From assembly GCA_002354655.1 (NCBI GenBank), contig DELY01000048.1, forward strand, positions 154,701 to 218,700: a stretch of DNA of 64,000 nucleotides, given 5' to 3'. Source of the stretch: Pseudomonas sp. UBA2684. GTDB taxonomy: Bacteria > Pseudomonadota > Gammaproteobacteria > Pseudomonadales > Pseudomonadaceae. A program made the translations under genes and the position numbers. How positions within the stretch are numbered: the first letter of the stretch is position 1; the number at the start of each line of letters is the position of its first letter. The notes beneath the pieces were generated by a model, which worked only from the letters and a program-made list of their open reading frames with translations, ran no database searches and had not been told where the DNA came from. Positions 17,481 through 26,926 of the stretch are shown here, piece by piece.

Positions 17481-18764
17481 ATGACCGATCGTGATTCGAA
17501 GACCCCGAGCCAGCACAGCCGCCGTGACTTTCTGAAAACCTCCGTCGCCATGGCCGGCGCAGTCGGTGGCATCGCCGCCCTAGGCCTTTCCGCTCCGGCC
17601 ACGTTGCGCAGCAGCGTCTGGGCCGCCGGCTCCGATGCGCCGGAAAAAGCCGCGCTGAAAGTCGGCTTCATCCCACTGACCGATTGCGCCTCGGTGGTGG
17701 TCGCCGCCACTCAGGGTTTCGGCGAGAAATATGGTCTGTCGATCACCCCGAGCAAGGAAGCCTCGTGGGCCGGCGTACGCGACAAGCTCAATACCGGCGA
17801 ACTGGATGCCGCCCACGTGCTCTACGGCATGATGTATGGCGCGCAGTTGGGCATCGCTGGCCCACAGACGGACATGGCCGTGCTGATGGGCCTGAACCAG
17901 AACGGCCAGGCCATCACCCTTTCCAAGCAGCTTAAAGAAGCCGGCGTGACCAATGGCGCGCAACTGGCCGAACACGTGAAAAAAGGCGGCAATCCGCTGA
18001 CCTTTGCCCAGACCTTCCCCACCGGCACCCATGCCATGTGGCTGTATTACTGGCTGGCGAGCCTGGGCATCAACCCGCAGACCGACGTAAAAACCATCGT
18101 CGTACCGCCACCGCAGATGGTCGCCAACATGCGCGTCGGCAACATGGATGGCTTCTGCGTCGGCGAACCCTGGGGCGCGCGCGCGATTGCCGACAAGATC
18201 GGTTTCACCGCCGTGACCACCCAACAGATCTGGCCGGATCACCCGGAAAAAGTCCTGGGCGCCACCCGCGCCTTTATCGAGCAAAACCCGAACACCGCGC
18301 GCGCGCTGATCATGGCGATTCTCGACGCCAGTCGCTTTATCGAAGCCAGCGACGAAAACCGCAAGAGCACCGCCAAGCTGATTTCCGGCAAGGCCTACGT
18401 CAACGCACCAGTCAAGGTCATCGAGCCGCGCTTCCTCAGCCACTACGAAGACGGCCTCGGCAACAGCTGGAAAGACGACCACGCCATGGCGTTCTGCAAG
18501 GACGGCACGGTGAACTTCCCCTATCACTCCGACGGCATGTGGTTCATGACCCAGTTCAAGCGCTGGGGGCTGATCAAAGAAGACCCGAATTACGCCGCCG
18601 TTGCCGCCGGGGTCAACCAGGTGGCGCTGTTCAAGGAGGCCGCCAGCGCCCTGAACATGCCGCTGCCGAGCAGCTCGCTGCGCAGCAGTACGTTGATCGA
18701 CGGTTCGGTATGGAACGGCAGCGATCCCGCCGCTTACGCCCAATCCTTTGCGATAAAAGCTTGA
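17481..18764 (+). CDS. nasF: Nitrate ABC transporter substrate-binding protein, Tat-exported
   Basis: 427-residue NrtA/CmpA-family protein. A twin-arginine signal (SRRDFLKT, Arg14-Arg15, followed by AMAGAVGGIAALGLSAPA) directs folded export. The mature part binds nitrate or nitrite; segments FAQTFPTGTHAMWLYYWLAS and GFCVGEPWG are shared with NasS. ATG at 17481 has AAGGAA eight bases upstream; frame further 5' runs through the leader terminator and is not coding. First gene of nasF-nasE-nasD, controlled by the sigma54 element and NasT-type leader just upstream. Confidence 0.94.
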   Translation: MTDRDSKTPSQHSRRDFLKTSVAMAGAVGGIAALGLSAPATLRSSVWAAGSDAPEKAALKVGFIPLTDCASVVVAATQGFGEKYGLSITPSKEASWAGVRDKLNTGELDAAHVLYGMMYGAQLGIAGPQTDMAVLMGLNQNGQAITLSKQLKEAGVTNGAQLAEHVKKGGNPLTFAQTFPTGTHAMWLYYWLASLGINPQTDVKTIVVPPPQMVANMRVGNMDGFCVGEPWGARAIADKIGFTAVTTQQIWPDHPEKVLGATRAFIEQNPNTARALIMAILDASRFIEASDENRKSTAKLISGKAYVNAPVKVIEPRFLSHYEDGLGNSWKDDHAMAFCKDGTVNFPYHSDGMWFMTQFKRWGLIKEDPNYAAVAAGVNQVALFKEAASALNMPLPSSSLRSSTLIDGSVWNGSDPAAYAQSFAIKA

Positions 18765-18777
18765 TTCGGAGGTTGTG

Positions 18778-19632
18778 ATGAACGCACCACTGAAAACCCC
18801 ACTGCTGGTGCCCAGCGCACCGGTAAAAGCGGCGCGCTGGGTCATGCCGGGCGCGTCAGCCTTCAGCGCGGTGGCCAAGGCCGTGGTTCCGCCCCTGCTC
18901 GGGATCGTGCTATTTATCGGCGTCTGGTCGCTGATCGCCGTCAAAAGCGAGGGTTTGCCAGGCCCGCTGAGCACCTGGTTAGCGGCGCTGGAGCTGTTCG
19001 CCGATCCGTTCTACGACAATGGCCCGAACGACATGGGCATCGGCTGGAACATCCTCCATTCGCTGGGCCGCGTCGGCATCGGCTTTGGCCTGGCCGCGTT
19101 GATCGGCATTCCGCTGGGCTTCGCCATCGGCCGCTTCGTGTTCCTGGCCGGCATGCTCTCGCCGATCATCAGCCTGCTGCGCCCGGTCTCGCCACTGGCC
19201 TGGCTGCCGATCGGCCTGCTGGTGTTCGAGGCGGCCGGTCCGGCGTCGATCTGGGTGATTTTCATCAGTTCGATCTGGCCGATCATCCTCAACACCGCTG
19301 CTGGCGTGGCCAGCGTGCCGCAGGATTACCTGAACGTCGCCCGCGTACTCAAGCTGAGCGAGTGGAAGGTGCTCACGCGCATCCTCTTCCCCGCCGTATT
19401 GCCACACCTGATGACCGGCATCCGCCTGGCCATCGGCGTCGCCTGGCTGGTGATCGTCGCCGCGGAAATGCTCACCGGCGGCACTGGCCTGGGTTTCTGG
19501 GTGTGGGATGAGTGGAACAACCTGAATGTCGAACACATTCTGATCGCCATCATCATCGTCGGCCTGGTCGGTTTGGCCCTGGAGCAGATTCTGCTGCTGA
19601 TCGCCAAACGCTTCGATTACGCCAGCTCCTGA
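18778..19632 (+). CDS. nasE: Nitrate ABC transporter permease
   Basis: 284-residue inner-membrane permease of the NrtB/SsuC family. About six TM helices, the first around residues 37-57; the cytoplasmic EAA loop for ATPase docking is seen in LNVARVLKLSEWKVLTRI. The ATG at 18778 is five bases from GGAGG; an in-frame GTG one codon earlier is less well placed. It begins 13 bases after nasF. The downstream 158 bases before the ATPase gene contain two hairpins. Confidence 0.93.
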   Translation: MNAPLKTPLLVPSAPVKAARWVMPGASAFSAVAKAVVPPLLGIVLFIGVWSLIAVKSEGLPGPLSTWLAALELFADPFYDNGPNDMGIGWNILHSLGRVGIGFGLAALIGIPLGFAIGRFVFLAGMLSPIISLLRPVSPLAWLPIGLLVFEAAGPASIWVIFISSIWPIILNTAAGVASVPQDYLNVARVLKLSEWKVLTRILFPAVLPHLMTGIRLAIGVAWLVIVAAEMLTGGTGLGFWVWDEWNNLNVEHILIAIIIVGLVGLALEQILLLIAKRFDYASS

Positions 19633-19650
19633 TTCATTCGTGATACGCGG

Positions 19651-19720
19651 GGCGGACATGCCAGAGGCTTGTCCGCCAATTGCCGGCACTGGCGGTGGAC
19701 AAGGCTTCGCCATCTCCACC
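19651..19720 (+). repeat. Intercistronic hairpins between nasE and nasD
   Basis: GGCGGACA (19651-19658) pairs with TGTCCGCC (19670-19677); GGTGGA (19693-19698) pairs with TCCACC (19715-19720). Neither is followed by a T run, so they more likely affect mRNA processing or are REP-like debris than terminators. Confidence 0.5.
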
Positions 19721-19790
19721 CTACCGCTCAAACCGTTCCATGGTTGCGTTTACGACGCGTAACGAAACCTGAGAAATCTGGAGAATAGAC

Positions 19791-20582
19791 ATGGATAAAT
19801 TCGTGGAACTGACCCACGTCAGCAAACACTTCGACACCAAGAAAGGCCGCTTCCAAGCCTTGGCCGACGTCAACCTGAGCATCGCCCGTGGCGAGTTCGT
19901 CACCCTGATCGGCCACTCCGGCTGTGGCAAATCCACGGTGCTCAACCTGATCGCCGGCCTGCTCGAGGCCAGCGAAGGCGGCTTGATCTGCAATGGCCGG
20001 GAGATCGACGGCCCCGGCCCGGAGCGTGGCGTGGTGTTCCAGAACCATAGCCTGCTGCCCTGGATGACCTGCTTCGACAACGTATACCTGGCGGTCGAGA
20101 AGGTCTTCGCCGGCAAAGACAACAAGGCGCAGCTCAAAGCCCGCACCGAAGCCGCGTTGCAGCTGGTGGGCCTGACGCACGCCATGCACAAACACCCCAG
20201 CGAAATCTCCGGCGGGATGAAACAGCGCGTCGGCATCGCCCGCGCCCTGGCCATGCAACCCAAGGTATTGCTGATGGATGAGCCGTTCGGCGCCCTGGAT
20301 GCCCTGACCCGTGCACACCTGCAGGACGAGCTGCTGCGCATCGTCGGCGAAACCCACAGCACGGTGGTGATGGTCACCCACGATGTCGACGAGGCGGTTC
20401 TGCTCTCCGACCGCATCGTGATGATGACCAACGGCCCGGCGGCGACCGTGGGCGATATCGTCAAGGTCGAACTGGCGCGCCCACGCGACCGCCTGGCCCT
20501 GGCCAACGACCCGCAGTACCACGGGTATCGCACCGCCGTGCTGGAGTTTCTCTACCAGCGCCAGCAACGCCCGGCCGCCTAA
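19791..20582 (+). CDS. nasD: Nitrate ABC transporter ATP-binding protein
   Basis: 263-residue ATPase of the NrtD/SsuB class. Walker A GHSGCGKST at about 40-48, signature SGGMKQR, Walker B VLLMDEPFGALD, and the H-loop VTHDVDEA. It lacks the extra NrtA-like C-terminal domain found in cyanobacterial NrtC. ATG at 19791 has TGGAG upstream. Completes the nasFED importer; hairpins in the 158-base gap before it may lower its expression relative to nasF. Confidence 0.93.
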   Translation: MDKFVELTHVSKHFDTKKGRFQALADVNLSIARGEFVTLIGHSGCGKSTVLNLIAGLLEASEGGLICNGREIDGPGPERGVVFQNHSLLPWMTCFDNVYLAVEKVFAGKDNKAQLKARTEAALQLVGLTHAMHKHPSEISGGMKQRVGIARALAMQPKVLLMDEPFGALDALTRAHLQDELLRIVGETHSTVVMVTHDVDEAVLLSDRIVMMTNGPAATVGDIVKVELARPRDRLALANDPQYHGYRTAVLEFLYQRQQRPAA

Positions 20583-20772
20583 CGCGGCCACGGGACACCC
20601 GCCACAGTCCGCCCGCGCCATCGCGGCCTGTGGCCCTCCACGGTGCGTTCGCACAACGCCACTGCGCCGCGTACAAGCGCTCTAGTCCGCCCATCAGCGC
20701 GATTGAACTTACGCTTGCGATGGTCACCGAAGAGGGGCTGCCCACTCCCGCCAGCCCATTGAAGGAACCGCC

Positions 20773-21462
20773 GTGCTCGATCTCACCACCTGGAATCTCT
20801 CGGTTCCCACGAGCCCAGAACCGACCACCATTACCACCGCACGCCTGAACAACGGCTACCAGAGCCAGTATTTTCGCCGTCACGCAGATGGCAGCGTCAC
20901 CTTCTGGGTGCCGGTCAACGGCTCGCACACCGCCGACGCCCGTTACCCGCGCAGCGAACTGCGCGAAACCCAGGCCGACGGGGCGCTGAGCAATTGGTAC
21001 CACCACAGCGCCGACAACTATTTGAGCGCCGTACTCAGCGTCAATCAGCTGCCCAGCAAGAACAAGATCGTGATTGCCCAGATTCACAGCAAGGACGAGC
21101 CCGGCAGCGACAACGACCCGCTGATCAAACTGCAATACCACTACCTGCGTGGCGTCGGCCGCCTCGAACTGCTGCTGCGCAAGCGCCCCGGCGATGCCGA
21201 GGTGCAGAACATCCTGCTGGCCGAAAACATCCAGCTCAACGAACGCTTCGGCTATGACCTGCGCATCACCCCCAGCGGCAAGCTCGGCGTCAGCGTGCAC
21301 AGCAGCGACGGCGACAAGGGCGCGCTGTATCGACAGCTGAGCGGTTACTGGAGCAAGCAGCAGCTGTACTTCAAAGCCGGCGCGTATATCCAGGACAATT
21401 ACGGCCCCGCCACCGAGGGCGGCCGGGTGACCTTTTACTGGCTTAACAGCCTGCACCGCTAG
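20773..21462 (+). CDS. Alginate lyase family 7 (PL7) protein
   Basis: 229-residue beta-jelly-roll polysaccharide lyase. The three PL7 signature blocks are present: R60-S-E-L-R-E65, Q103-I-H105 and YFKAGAYIQ near 205. It should cleave alginate by beta-elimination. No signal peptide is apparent, so the protein is predicted cytoplasmic unless exported by another route; similar small PL7 enzymes in pseudomonads also lack one. GTG start at 20773 with GAAGGA upstream. It sits after nasD (190 bases) with no shared regulatory signal seen; in PAO1 a PL7 gene lies at the equivalent place, as I recall. Confidence 0.88.
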   Translation: MLDLTTWNLSVPTSPEPTTITTARLNNGYQSQYFRRHADGSVTFWVPVNGSHTADARYPRSELRETQADGALSNWYHHSADNYLSAVLSVNQLPSKNKIVIAQIHSKDEPGSDNDPLIKLQYHYLRGVGRLELLLRKRPGDAEVQNILLAENIQLNERFGYDLRITPSGKLGVSVHSSDGDKGALYRQLSGYWSKQQLYFKAGAYIQDNYGPATEGGRVTFYWLNSLHR

Positions 21463-21569
21463 CCGCGCCATCATTCACCGGGCAAATCTGCCAAAACAGT
21501 CAGCCGGGCACGTACAATCGCGCCGCCCGCAGCACGCGGCGCGTTATCCAGCCTGCCGGAGACTTGCCC

Positions 21570-22013
21570 ATGGCCCGCCTGAAACTCGAGTTCCCCGAAG
21601 ACCAGTTCTGCTACAGCACCCACCTGACCGTGCGCGTCACCGATATCAACGCAGCCAACCACCTGGGTAACGATTCGATGATCTCGATGATTTCCGAGGC
21701 GCGGGCGCGTTTTCTCTTCGAGTTCGGTATCGAGGAAACCCGCGAGGACGGTACCGGCATCATCGTCACCGACCTGGCCACCACCTACCGCGCCGAAGCC
21801 CATGCCCGCGATCAGCTGCTGTTCGAGGTGGGGGTGATGGATTTCAACACCTATGGCGGCGACATCACCTTTCGCATCAGCCGCCCGGCGGATGGCGCCC
21901 TGGTGGCGATGGCCAAATCCGGCTTCGTGTTCTTCAACTACCTGCGCGGCCAAGTGGTGGCGATGCCCGCGGCGTTCAGCGCCAAGTTTCCCAAGGTCAA
22001 CTGGCTCGGTTAA
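21570..22013 (+). CDS. Acyl-CoA thioesterase (4HBT, hot-dog fold)
   Basis: 147-residue single hot-dog protein of the YbgC/FadM group, expected to hydrolyse acyl-CoA thioesters. The catalytic region is VRVTDINAANHLGNDSMISMISEARARF, where an Asp/Asn-x-N-x-H-L motif followed by an E helix replaces the classical D-x-N-x-H. ATG at 21570 has GGAGA seven bases upstream; an in-frame TTG at 21564 is too near it. A strong hairpin follows. Substrate length is unknown. Confidence 0.85.
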   Translation: MARLKLEFPEDQFCYSTHLTVRVTDINAANHLGNDSMISMISEARARFLFEFGIEETREDGTGIIVTDLATTYRAEAHARDQLLFEVGVMDFNTYGGDITFRISRPADGALVAMAKSGFVFFNYLRGQVVAMPAAFSAKFPKVNWLG

Positions 22014-22055
22014 GCCGGTATCGCTGATCCAGATCTGCCTCGACGTGTGGCACAT

Positions 22056-22089
22056 GCGCCCATGAGCGAGCAAGGCCGCTCATGGGCGC
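22056..22089 (+). terminator. Hairpin after the thioesterase gene
   Basis: GCGCCCATGAGCG pairs perfectly with CGCTCATGGGCGC (13 bp, eight-base loop), followed by the weak T tract GGCCTCTTTG. Likely separates the thioesterase gene from the oxidase operon. Confidence 0.65.
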
Positions 22090-22250
22090 GGCCTCTTTGC
22101 GTACCCTATACTTCCTGCAACGTTTGCTAACCGCCTTTAAGAGTCGTTACAGGTGTACGACTTGCTTGGCAGCCGAATTAACAATTTATTCGACGCAGTT
22201 GTATAGCCGGATGTTTTTGCATAAGCCGTGCATAACAGGATGCGGAGCAA

Positions 22251-23687
22251 ATGACATTAGCAATTATCTTAATTCTAATTGTTGTTGCATCAGTGCTATT
22301 TCACCTGCTGAGCCCTTGGCATGCGACGGCGGCGGCGTCCAACTGGGGTTCAATAGATACCACGCTGCTGATCACCCTGCTGATTACCGGCATATTCTTC
22401 ATCGCCATCACCCTGTTCATGGCCGTAGCGATTATCCGTTACCGGCACAAAGAAGGTCGTCGGGCGGCCTATCAGCCGGAAAATAAAAAGCTGGAGTGGT
22501 GGTTAATCGGCATCACCACGCTGGGCATTATCGGCCTGCTGGCGCCGGGCTTGGTGGTGTATGACGATTTCGTCCGGGTTCCGAAAAACGCGCATGAACT
22601 GGAAGTGGTCGCCCAACAATGGCAATGGGCCTTCCGCTTTCCTGGTCAGGACGGAAAGTTAGGCAAGTCGGATGTCAAATGGGTCAACGCCGGCAACCCG
22701 CTCGGTCTCGACCCCAACGATCCCCTCGGACAAGACGATGTACTGATCAGAAACAATGAAGTGCGCCTGCCGCTCGATCAACCGGTGAAAGTGTTATTGC
22801 GTTCTAAAGACGTGCTGCACAACTTCTATATCCCGCAAATCCGCAGCAAGATGGACATGGTGCCCGGTATGGTGACCCACTTCTGGTTTACCCCGACCAA
22901 ACTTGGCAAGTATGAAGTTCTGTGCGCGGAGTATTGTGGTGTCGCGCATTACAACATGCGCGGCACTATGATCGTGGAAGAGCCGGCTGCCTTTGCGCAA
23001 TGGTTGAACAAACAACCGACCTTTGCCCAGACATTGCGCAGCGCCAGCAAACCCAGCCAGGGCAGCATCCTGGAGCACGGCCGCCAGTTGGCGAAAAACT
23101 CCGGTTGTCTGGCCTGCCATAGCCTGGATGGCAGCGCCAGTCTCGGCCCCGGATGGAAGGATCTCTACGGTCGCACCGAGCAGTTGGTCGATGGCAGCAG
23201 CGTGCACGTCGACGAGGCGTACCTGATCGAGTCGATCCGCGACCCCAAAGCCAAGCTGGTTCAGGGCTATCCCCCGGTCATGGTGCCCTACACTTTCAAT
23301 CAAGAGGACTTGAACGCGCTGCTCGCGCTGATCAAGTCGCTGATCAGCGCAGCGCCATCCGCTACCCGCGAACTGGCGGCGCAGGGCCGGCAACTGGCCG
23401 AAACCCAGGGCTGCCTGGTGTGCCACAGCGTCGATGGCAAGCCCGGGGTCGGGCCGACGTGGCTGGGCCTCTACGGCAAGACCGAGACCCTTACCGACGG
23501 CACTCAGGTGGCGGTCGACGAGGACTACCTGAAAACCTCCATTGGCGATCCCAGTGCAGTGATCGCCAAGGGCTTTGCCCCGGCCATGCCGGCCTTTGCC
23601 CTGAAGGATGAGGAACTCGACGCCTTGATTGCCTTCATCAAATCCATCGCCGATGAAGGTGGCAGCAAACCAGGAGCAGCACCGTAA
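22251..23687 (+). CDS. coxB: Cytochrome c oxidase subunit II with two C-terminal cytochrome c domains
   Basis: 478-residue membrane-anchored subunit. Two N-terminal TM helices (about 1-20 and 37-62, plus a hydrophobic segment near 84-102) lead into a periplasmic cupredoxin. CuA ligands are His190, Cys225, Glu227, Cys229, His233 and Met236. Two cytochrome c domains follow, with heme sites C286-LA-C289-H290 and C388-LV-C391-H392 and candidate Met ligands in PPVMVPY and APAMPAF. Ordinary subunit II ends after CuA; caa3 types add one cytochrome c, so two is unusual. First gene of a five-gene operon; ATG at 22251 with GGAG upstream. Confidence 0.93.
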   Translation: MTLAIILILIVVASVLFHLLSPWHATAAASNWGSIDTTLLITLLITGIFFIAITLFMAVAIIRYRHKEGRRAAYQPENKKLEWWLIGITTLGIIGLLAPGLVVYDDFVRVPKNAHELEVVAQQWQWAFRFPGQDGKLGKSDVKWVNAGNPLGLDPNDPLGQDDVLIRNNEVRLPLDQPVKVLLRSKDVLHNFYIPQIRSKMDMVPGMVTHFWFTPTKLGKYEVLCAEYCGVAHYNMRGTMIVEEPAAFAQWLNKQPTFAQTLRSASKPSQGSILEHGRQLAKNSGCLACHSLDGSASLGPGWKDLYGRTEQLVDGSSVHVDEAYLIESIRDPKAKLVQGYPPVMVPYTFNQEDLNALLALIKSLISAAPSATRELAAQGRQLAETQGCLVCHSVDGKPGVGPTWLGLYGKTETLTDGTQVAVDEDYLKTSIGDPSAVIAKGFAPAMPAFALKDEELDALIAFIKSIADEGGSKPGAAP

Positions 23688-23728
23688 CCCGCCAACATGC
23701 ACTGAAACTTCACCCGGAGGATGACGTG

Positions 23729-25504
23729 ATGGCCTACGCGGAGCAGGTAGAACGAGAAGCACTGCACGAACCCAAAAGCTTCCTGACCCGCTATATCTGG
23801 AGCCAGGACCATAAGGTTATTGCCATTCAATATGCCTTGACGGCGATTTTCGTCGGCCTGATCGCCCTGGTGTTGTCCGGCCTGATGCGCATGCAAATCG
23901 GCTTTCCCGGCAGCCTCGAATTCATGGATGCCAGCACTTACTACCAGGCGATGACCATGCACGGCATGATCATGGTCATCTACTTGCTGACGGCGCTGTT
24001 TCTCGGCGGCTTCGGCAACTACCTGATCCCGCTGATGGTCGGCGCCCGGGACATGGTCTTCCCCTATGTCAACATGCTCAGCTACTGGTTCTACCTGCTC
24101 TCGGTAGTGGTGCTGCTCGCCAGTTTCTTCGTGCCCGGCGGCCCTTCCGGAGCGGGCTGGACGCTCTACCCGCCGCAGGCGATCACCCAGGGCACCCCAG
24201 GAACCGAATGGGGCATCGTGCTGATGCTGGTGTCCCTGGCGATTTTCATCGTCGCCGCCACCATGGGCGGCTTGAACTACGTGACCACGGTGTTGCAGGC
24301 GCGCACCTACGGCATGACCCTGATGCGCATGCCGCTCTCGGTCTGGGGCATCTTCATGGCCTCGATCCTGGCCCTGCTGGCCTTCCCGGCGTTGTTGGTC
24401 AGCGCAATCATGATGCTGTTCGACAAGCTGCTCGGCACCAGCTTCTTCATGCCGGCGCTGATCTCGATGGGCCAGCAGCTCGATCACCAGGGCGGCAGCC
24501 CGATCCTGTTCCAGCACTTGTTCTGGTTCTTCGGCCACCCGGAGGTGTACATCGTCGCCCTGCCGGCGTTCGGCCTGGTCTCTGACCTGATCAGCACCCA
24601 CGCCCGCAAGAATATCTTCGGCTACCGCATGATGGTCTGGGCCATCGTCGCGATCGGCGTACTGAGCTTCGTGGTCTGGGCGCACCACATGTATGTCAGC
24701 GGGATGAACCCCTACTTCGGCTTTTTCTTCGCCATCAGCACCCTGGTTATCGCGGTGCCGACGGCCCTGAAGGTCTACAACTGGGTGCTGACCCTGTGGC
24801 AAGGCGATATCCACCTGAGCGTACCGATGCTGTTTGCCCTGGCCTTTATCGTCACCTTCCTGGTTGGCGGCCTGACCGGGCTGTTTCTCGGCAACGTGAT
24901 CGTGGATATCCCGCTTTCCGACACCTATTTCGTCGTGGCGCATTTCCATATGGTCATGGGCGTCGCGCCGATCCTGGTGGTATTCGGCGCCCTCTATCAC
25001 TGGTACCCGAAAATAACCGGGCGAATGCTGAACGACAGCCTGGGCAAGCTGCACTTCTGGATCACCTTCCTCGGCACCTACGCCATCTACTTCCCCATGC
25101 ACTACCTGGGTTTACTGGGGATGCCACGGCGCTACTACGCCTATGAAAACTACCAATTCATCCCCCAGTCGGCGCAGGACTTGAATGCCTTCATCACCGT
25201 CGCGGCATTGATCGTCGGGGTTGCCCAACTGCTGTTCCTGTTCAACCTGTTCTGGAGCCTATTCAAGGGCAAGCCGGCCGGCGGCAACCCCTGGGGCGCG
25301 ACCAGCCTGGAATGGCAAACGCCGCAGACCCCGCCGGTACACGGCAACTGGGGCGCCAAGCTGCCGGTCGTGCACCGCTGGGCCTATGACTACAGCGTGC
25401 CGGGGATAGAACAGGATTTCGTCCCGCAAACGGTCTCCGCCGAGGCGCTGGAACAACTGCGACAGCGCAGCGCCGCCACCAAGCTAGCGGGCGAAAAAAC
25501 ATGA
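23729..25504 (+). CDS. coxA: Cytochrome c oxidase subunit I
   Basis: 591-residue heme-copper oxidase catalytic subunit with about 12 TM helices, reducing O2 to water and pumping protons. Key motifs: heme a His in MTMHGMIMV, the CuB/Tyr crosslink block FFGHPEVY, CuB histidines in VWAHHMY, and heme a3/a ligands in FVVAHFHMVMG. The glutamate of GHPE and GGFGNYLIPLMVGARDM are A-type features. ATG at 23729 lies eight bases after GGAGG. It overlaps the next gene by four bases (ATGA). Confidence 0.96.
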   Translation: MAYAEQVEREALHEPKSFLTRYIWSQDHKVIAIQYALTAIFVGLIALVLSGLMRMQIGFPGSLEFMDASTYYQAMTMHGMIMVIYLLTALFLGGFGNYLIPLMVGARDMVFPYVNMLSYWFYLLSVVVLLASFFVPGGPSGAGWTLYPPQAITQGTPGTEWGIVLMLVSLAIFIVAATMGGLNYVTTVLQARTYGMTLMRMPLSVWGIFMASILALLAFPALLVSAIMMLFDKLLGTSFFMPALISMGQQLDHQGGSPILFQHLFWFFGHPEVYIVALPAFGLVSDLISTHARKNIFGYRMMVWAIVAIGVLSFVVWAHHMYVSGMNPYFGFFFAISTLVIAVPTALKVYNWVLTLWQGDIHLSVPMLFALAFIVTFLVGGLTGLFLGNVIVDIPLSDTYFVVAHFHMVMGVAPILVVFGALYHWYPKITGRMLNDSLGKLHFWITFLGTYAIYFPMHYLGLLGMPRRYYAYENYQFIPQSAQDLNAFITVAALIVGVAQLLFLFNLFWSLFKGKPAGGNPWGATSLEWQTPQTPPVHGNWGAKLPVVHRWAYDYSVPGIEQDFVPQTVSAEALEQLRQRSAATKLAGEKT

Positions 25505-26193
25505 ACAGACAGCTTTTGAGAAACACCGACAGCAACGACCCTGGGGGTAGTTGGCGTTTTGATCCAGAGGAAATTCAGCCCCCCGAGGGCGTCGACAGAG
25601 CGCAAACCGCAACAGTAGGCCTGCGCCTGTTTCTGGCCGTTGTCAGCTCGCTCTTCTTGCTCTTTCTGATCGCCTTTATCGCCCGCTCACAAGTACCGGA
25701 CTGGCAACCGCTGACCGAGCCCTGGGCGCCCTTGGCCCATCCATGGCAGTTATGGCTGAACACCGGCTGGCTGCTACTCGGCAGCTTCGCCCTGCAGTGG
25801 GCACGCGTGGCCGCTCGGCGTGGAGACCTGGGCGGCACCGTGCTTGGCTTTACGCTGGGCGGCGTATCGGCAATTGCCTTTCTGGCGGGGCAACTTTGGG
25901 TCTGGCAGCAGTTTGGCGCGTGGGGCTACTGGGTTGCGAGTAATCCGGCCAACAGCTTCTTCTACCTGCTCACCGGCCTGCACGGCCTGCACCTGCTGGG
26001 CGGCCTGGTAGCCTGGGGCAGAACCCTCGCCAAGCTTCGGCGCCACGTGCCACTGGCGCAGCTCAGCACCAGCGTAGAGCTGTGCGCCATCTACTGGCAT
26101 TACTTGCTGGCGCTGTGGCTCCTGCTCTTCGCCCTGCTGACCAGCACACCGGCAACCTATGAGGCCATCGCCGCATTCTGCGGCCTGAGGTGA
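25501..26193 (+). CDS. Cytochrome c oxidase subunit III (first copy)
   Basis: 230-residue membrane protein with about five TM helices. C-terminal subunit III hallmarks are LTGLHGLHLLGGLVAWG and the final EL...YWHYLLALWLLLFALL. It starts inside the coxA stop (ATGA), indicating translational coupling. The next gene encodes a second subunit III-like protein, an arrangement also known in alternative CuA oxidase operons of the coxMNOP kind. Its N-terminal 40 residues are soluble and poorly conserved. Confidence 0.88.
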   Translation: MNRQLLRNTDSNDPGGSWRFDPEEIQPPEGVDRAQTATVGLRLFLAVVSSLFLLFLIAFIARSQVPDWQPLTEPWAPLAHPWQLWLNTGWLLLGSFALQWARVAARRGDLGGTVLGFTLGGVSAIAFLAGQLWVWQQFGAWGYWVASNPANSFFYLLTGLHGLHLLGGLVAWGRTLAKLRRHVPLAQLSTSVELCAIYWHYLLALWLLLFALLTSTPATYEAIAAFCGLR

Positions 26194-26197
26194 AGCC

Positions 26198-26908
26198 ATG
26201 GCAGCGCCCTCACCACCCACATCCGCAGACTCCACGCCACAGCGGCCTGACGCGTCAGCACCGGGCTGGCCGGGAATCGTCAGCGACTGGTCCTCGGATC
26301 AAGATGCGTTCAAGCAGGTGTCCTGGGGCAAGGCGATGATGTGGATCTTCCTGCTCAGCGATACGTTTATCTTCACCTGCTTTCTAACCGGTTACATGTC
26401 AGTGCGCATGACCACCACCGTGCCCTGGCCGAACCCAAGTGAAGTGTTCGCCCTGACCATCGCCGGCCACCATATTCCCCTGATTCTGATCGCCATCATG
26501 ACCTTCGTGCTGATCAGCAGCAGCGGCACCATGGCCATGGCAGTCAATTTCGCTTACCGCCGCGACCGGGTCAAAACCGCGGCTCTGATGCTGACAACCG
26601 CCGCCTTCGGGGTCGCCTTCGTCGGCATGCAGGCATTCGAATGGAGCAAGCTGATTGCCGAAGGAGTGCGGCCCTGGGGCAACCCCATGGGCGCGGCGCA
26701 GTTTGGCGCGAGCTTCTTCATGATCACCGGCTTCCACGGCCTGCACGTGTCCATCGGCGTCATCTACCTCACCATCGTCGCGCTGAAAGTACTGCGCGGC
26801 GATTACCAGCGCTCCGGCAACTATCAGATCGTCGAGATAGCAGGGCTGTACTGGCACTTCGTGGACTTGGTGTGGGTGTTTATTTTTGCGTTCTTCTATT
26901 TATGGTAG
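26198..26908 (+). CDS. Cytochrome c oxidase subunit III (second copy)
   Basis: 236 residues, about five TM helices after a 45-residue Pro/Ser-rich N-terminus. The subunit III signature is clear: MQAFEWSKLI, GFHGLHVSIGVIYL, and AGLYWHFVDLVWVFIF at the end, including the conserved Glu in the EW helix. It starts four bases after the previous gene. Two subunit III proteins may split the usual seven-helix subunit or serve as alternatives; the sequence alone does not decide. Confidence 0.92.
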   Translation: MAAPSPPTSADSTPQRPDASAPGWPGIVSDWSSDQDAFKQVSWGKAMMWIFLLSDTFIFTCFLTGYMSVRMTTTVPWPNPSEVFALTIAGHHIPLILIAIMTFVLISSSGTMAMAVNFAYRRDRVKTAALMLTTAAFGVAFVGMQAFEWSKLIAEGVRPWGNPMGAAQFGASFFMITGFHGLHVSIGVIYLTIVALKVLRGDYQRSGNYQIVEIAGLYWHFVDLVWVFIFAFFYLW

Positions 26909-26926
26909 CGAAGAGGAGCACTGACG

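Noticed and set aside
23525..25102. 525-codon minus-strand frame over coxB/coxA
   Set aside because: His/Gln/Asp-rich antisense shadow of conserved oxidase genes.
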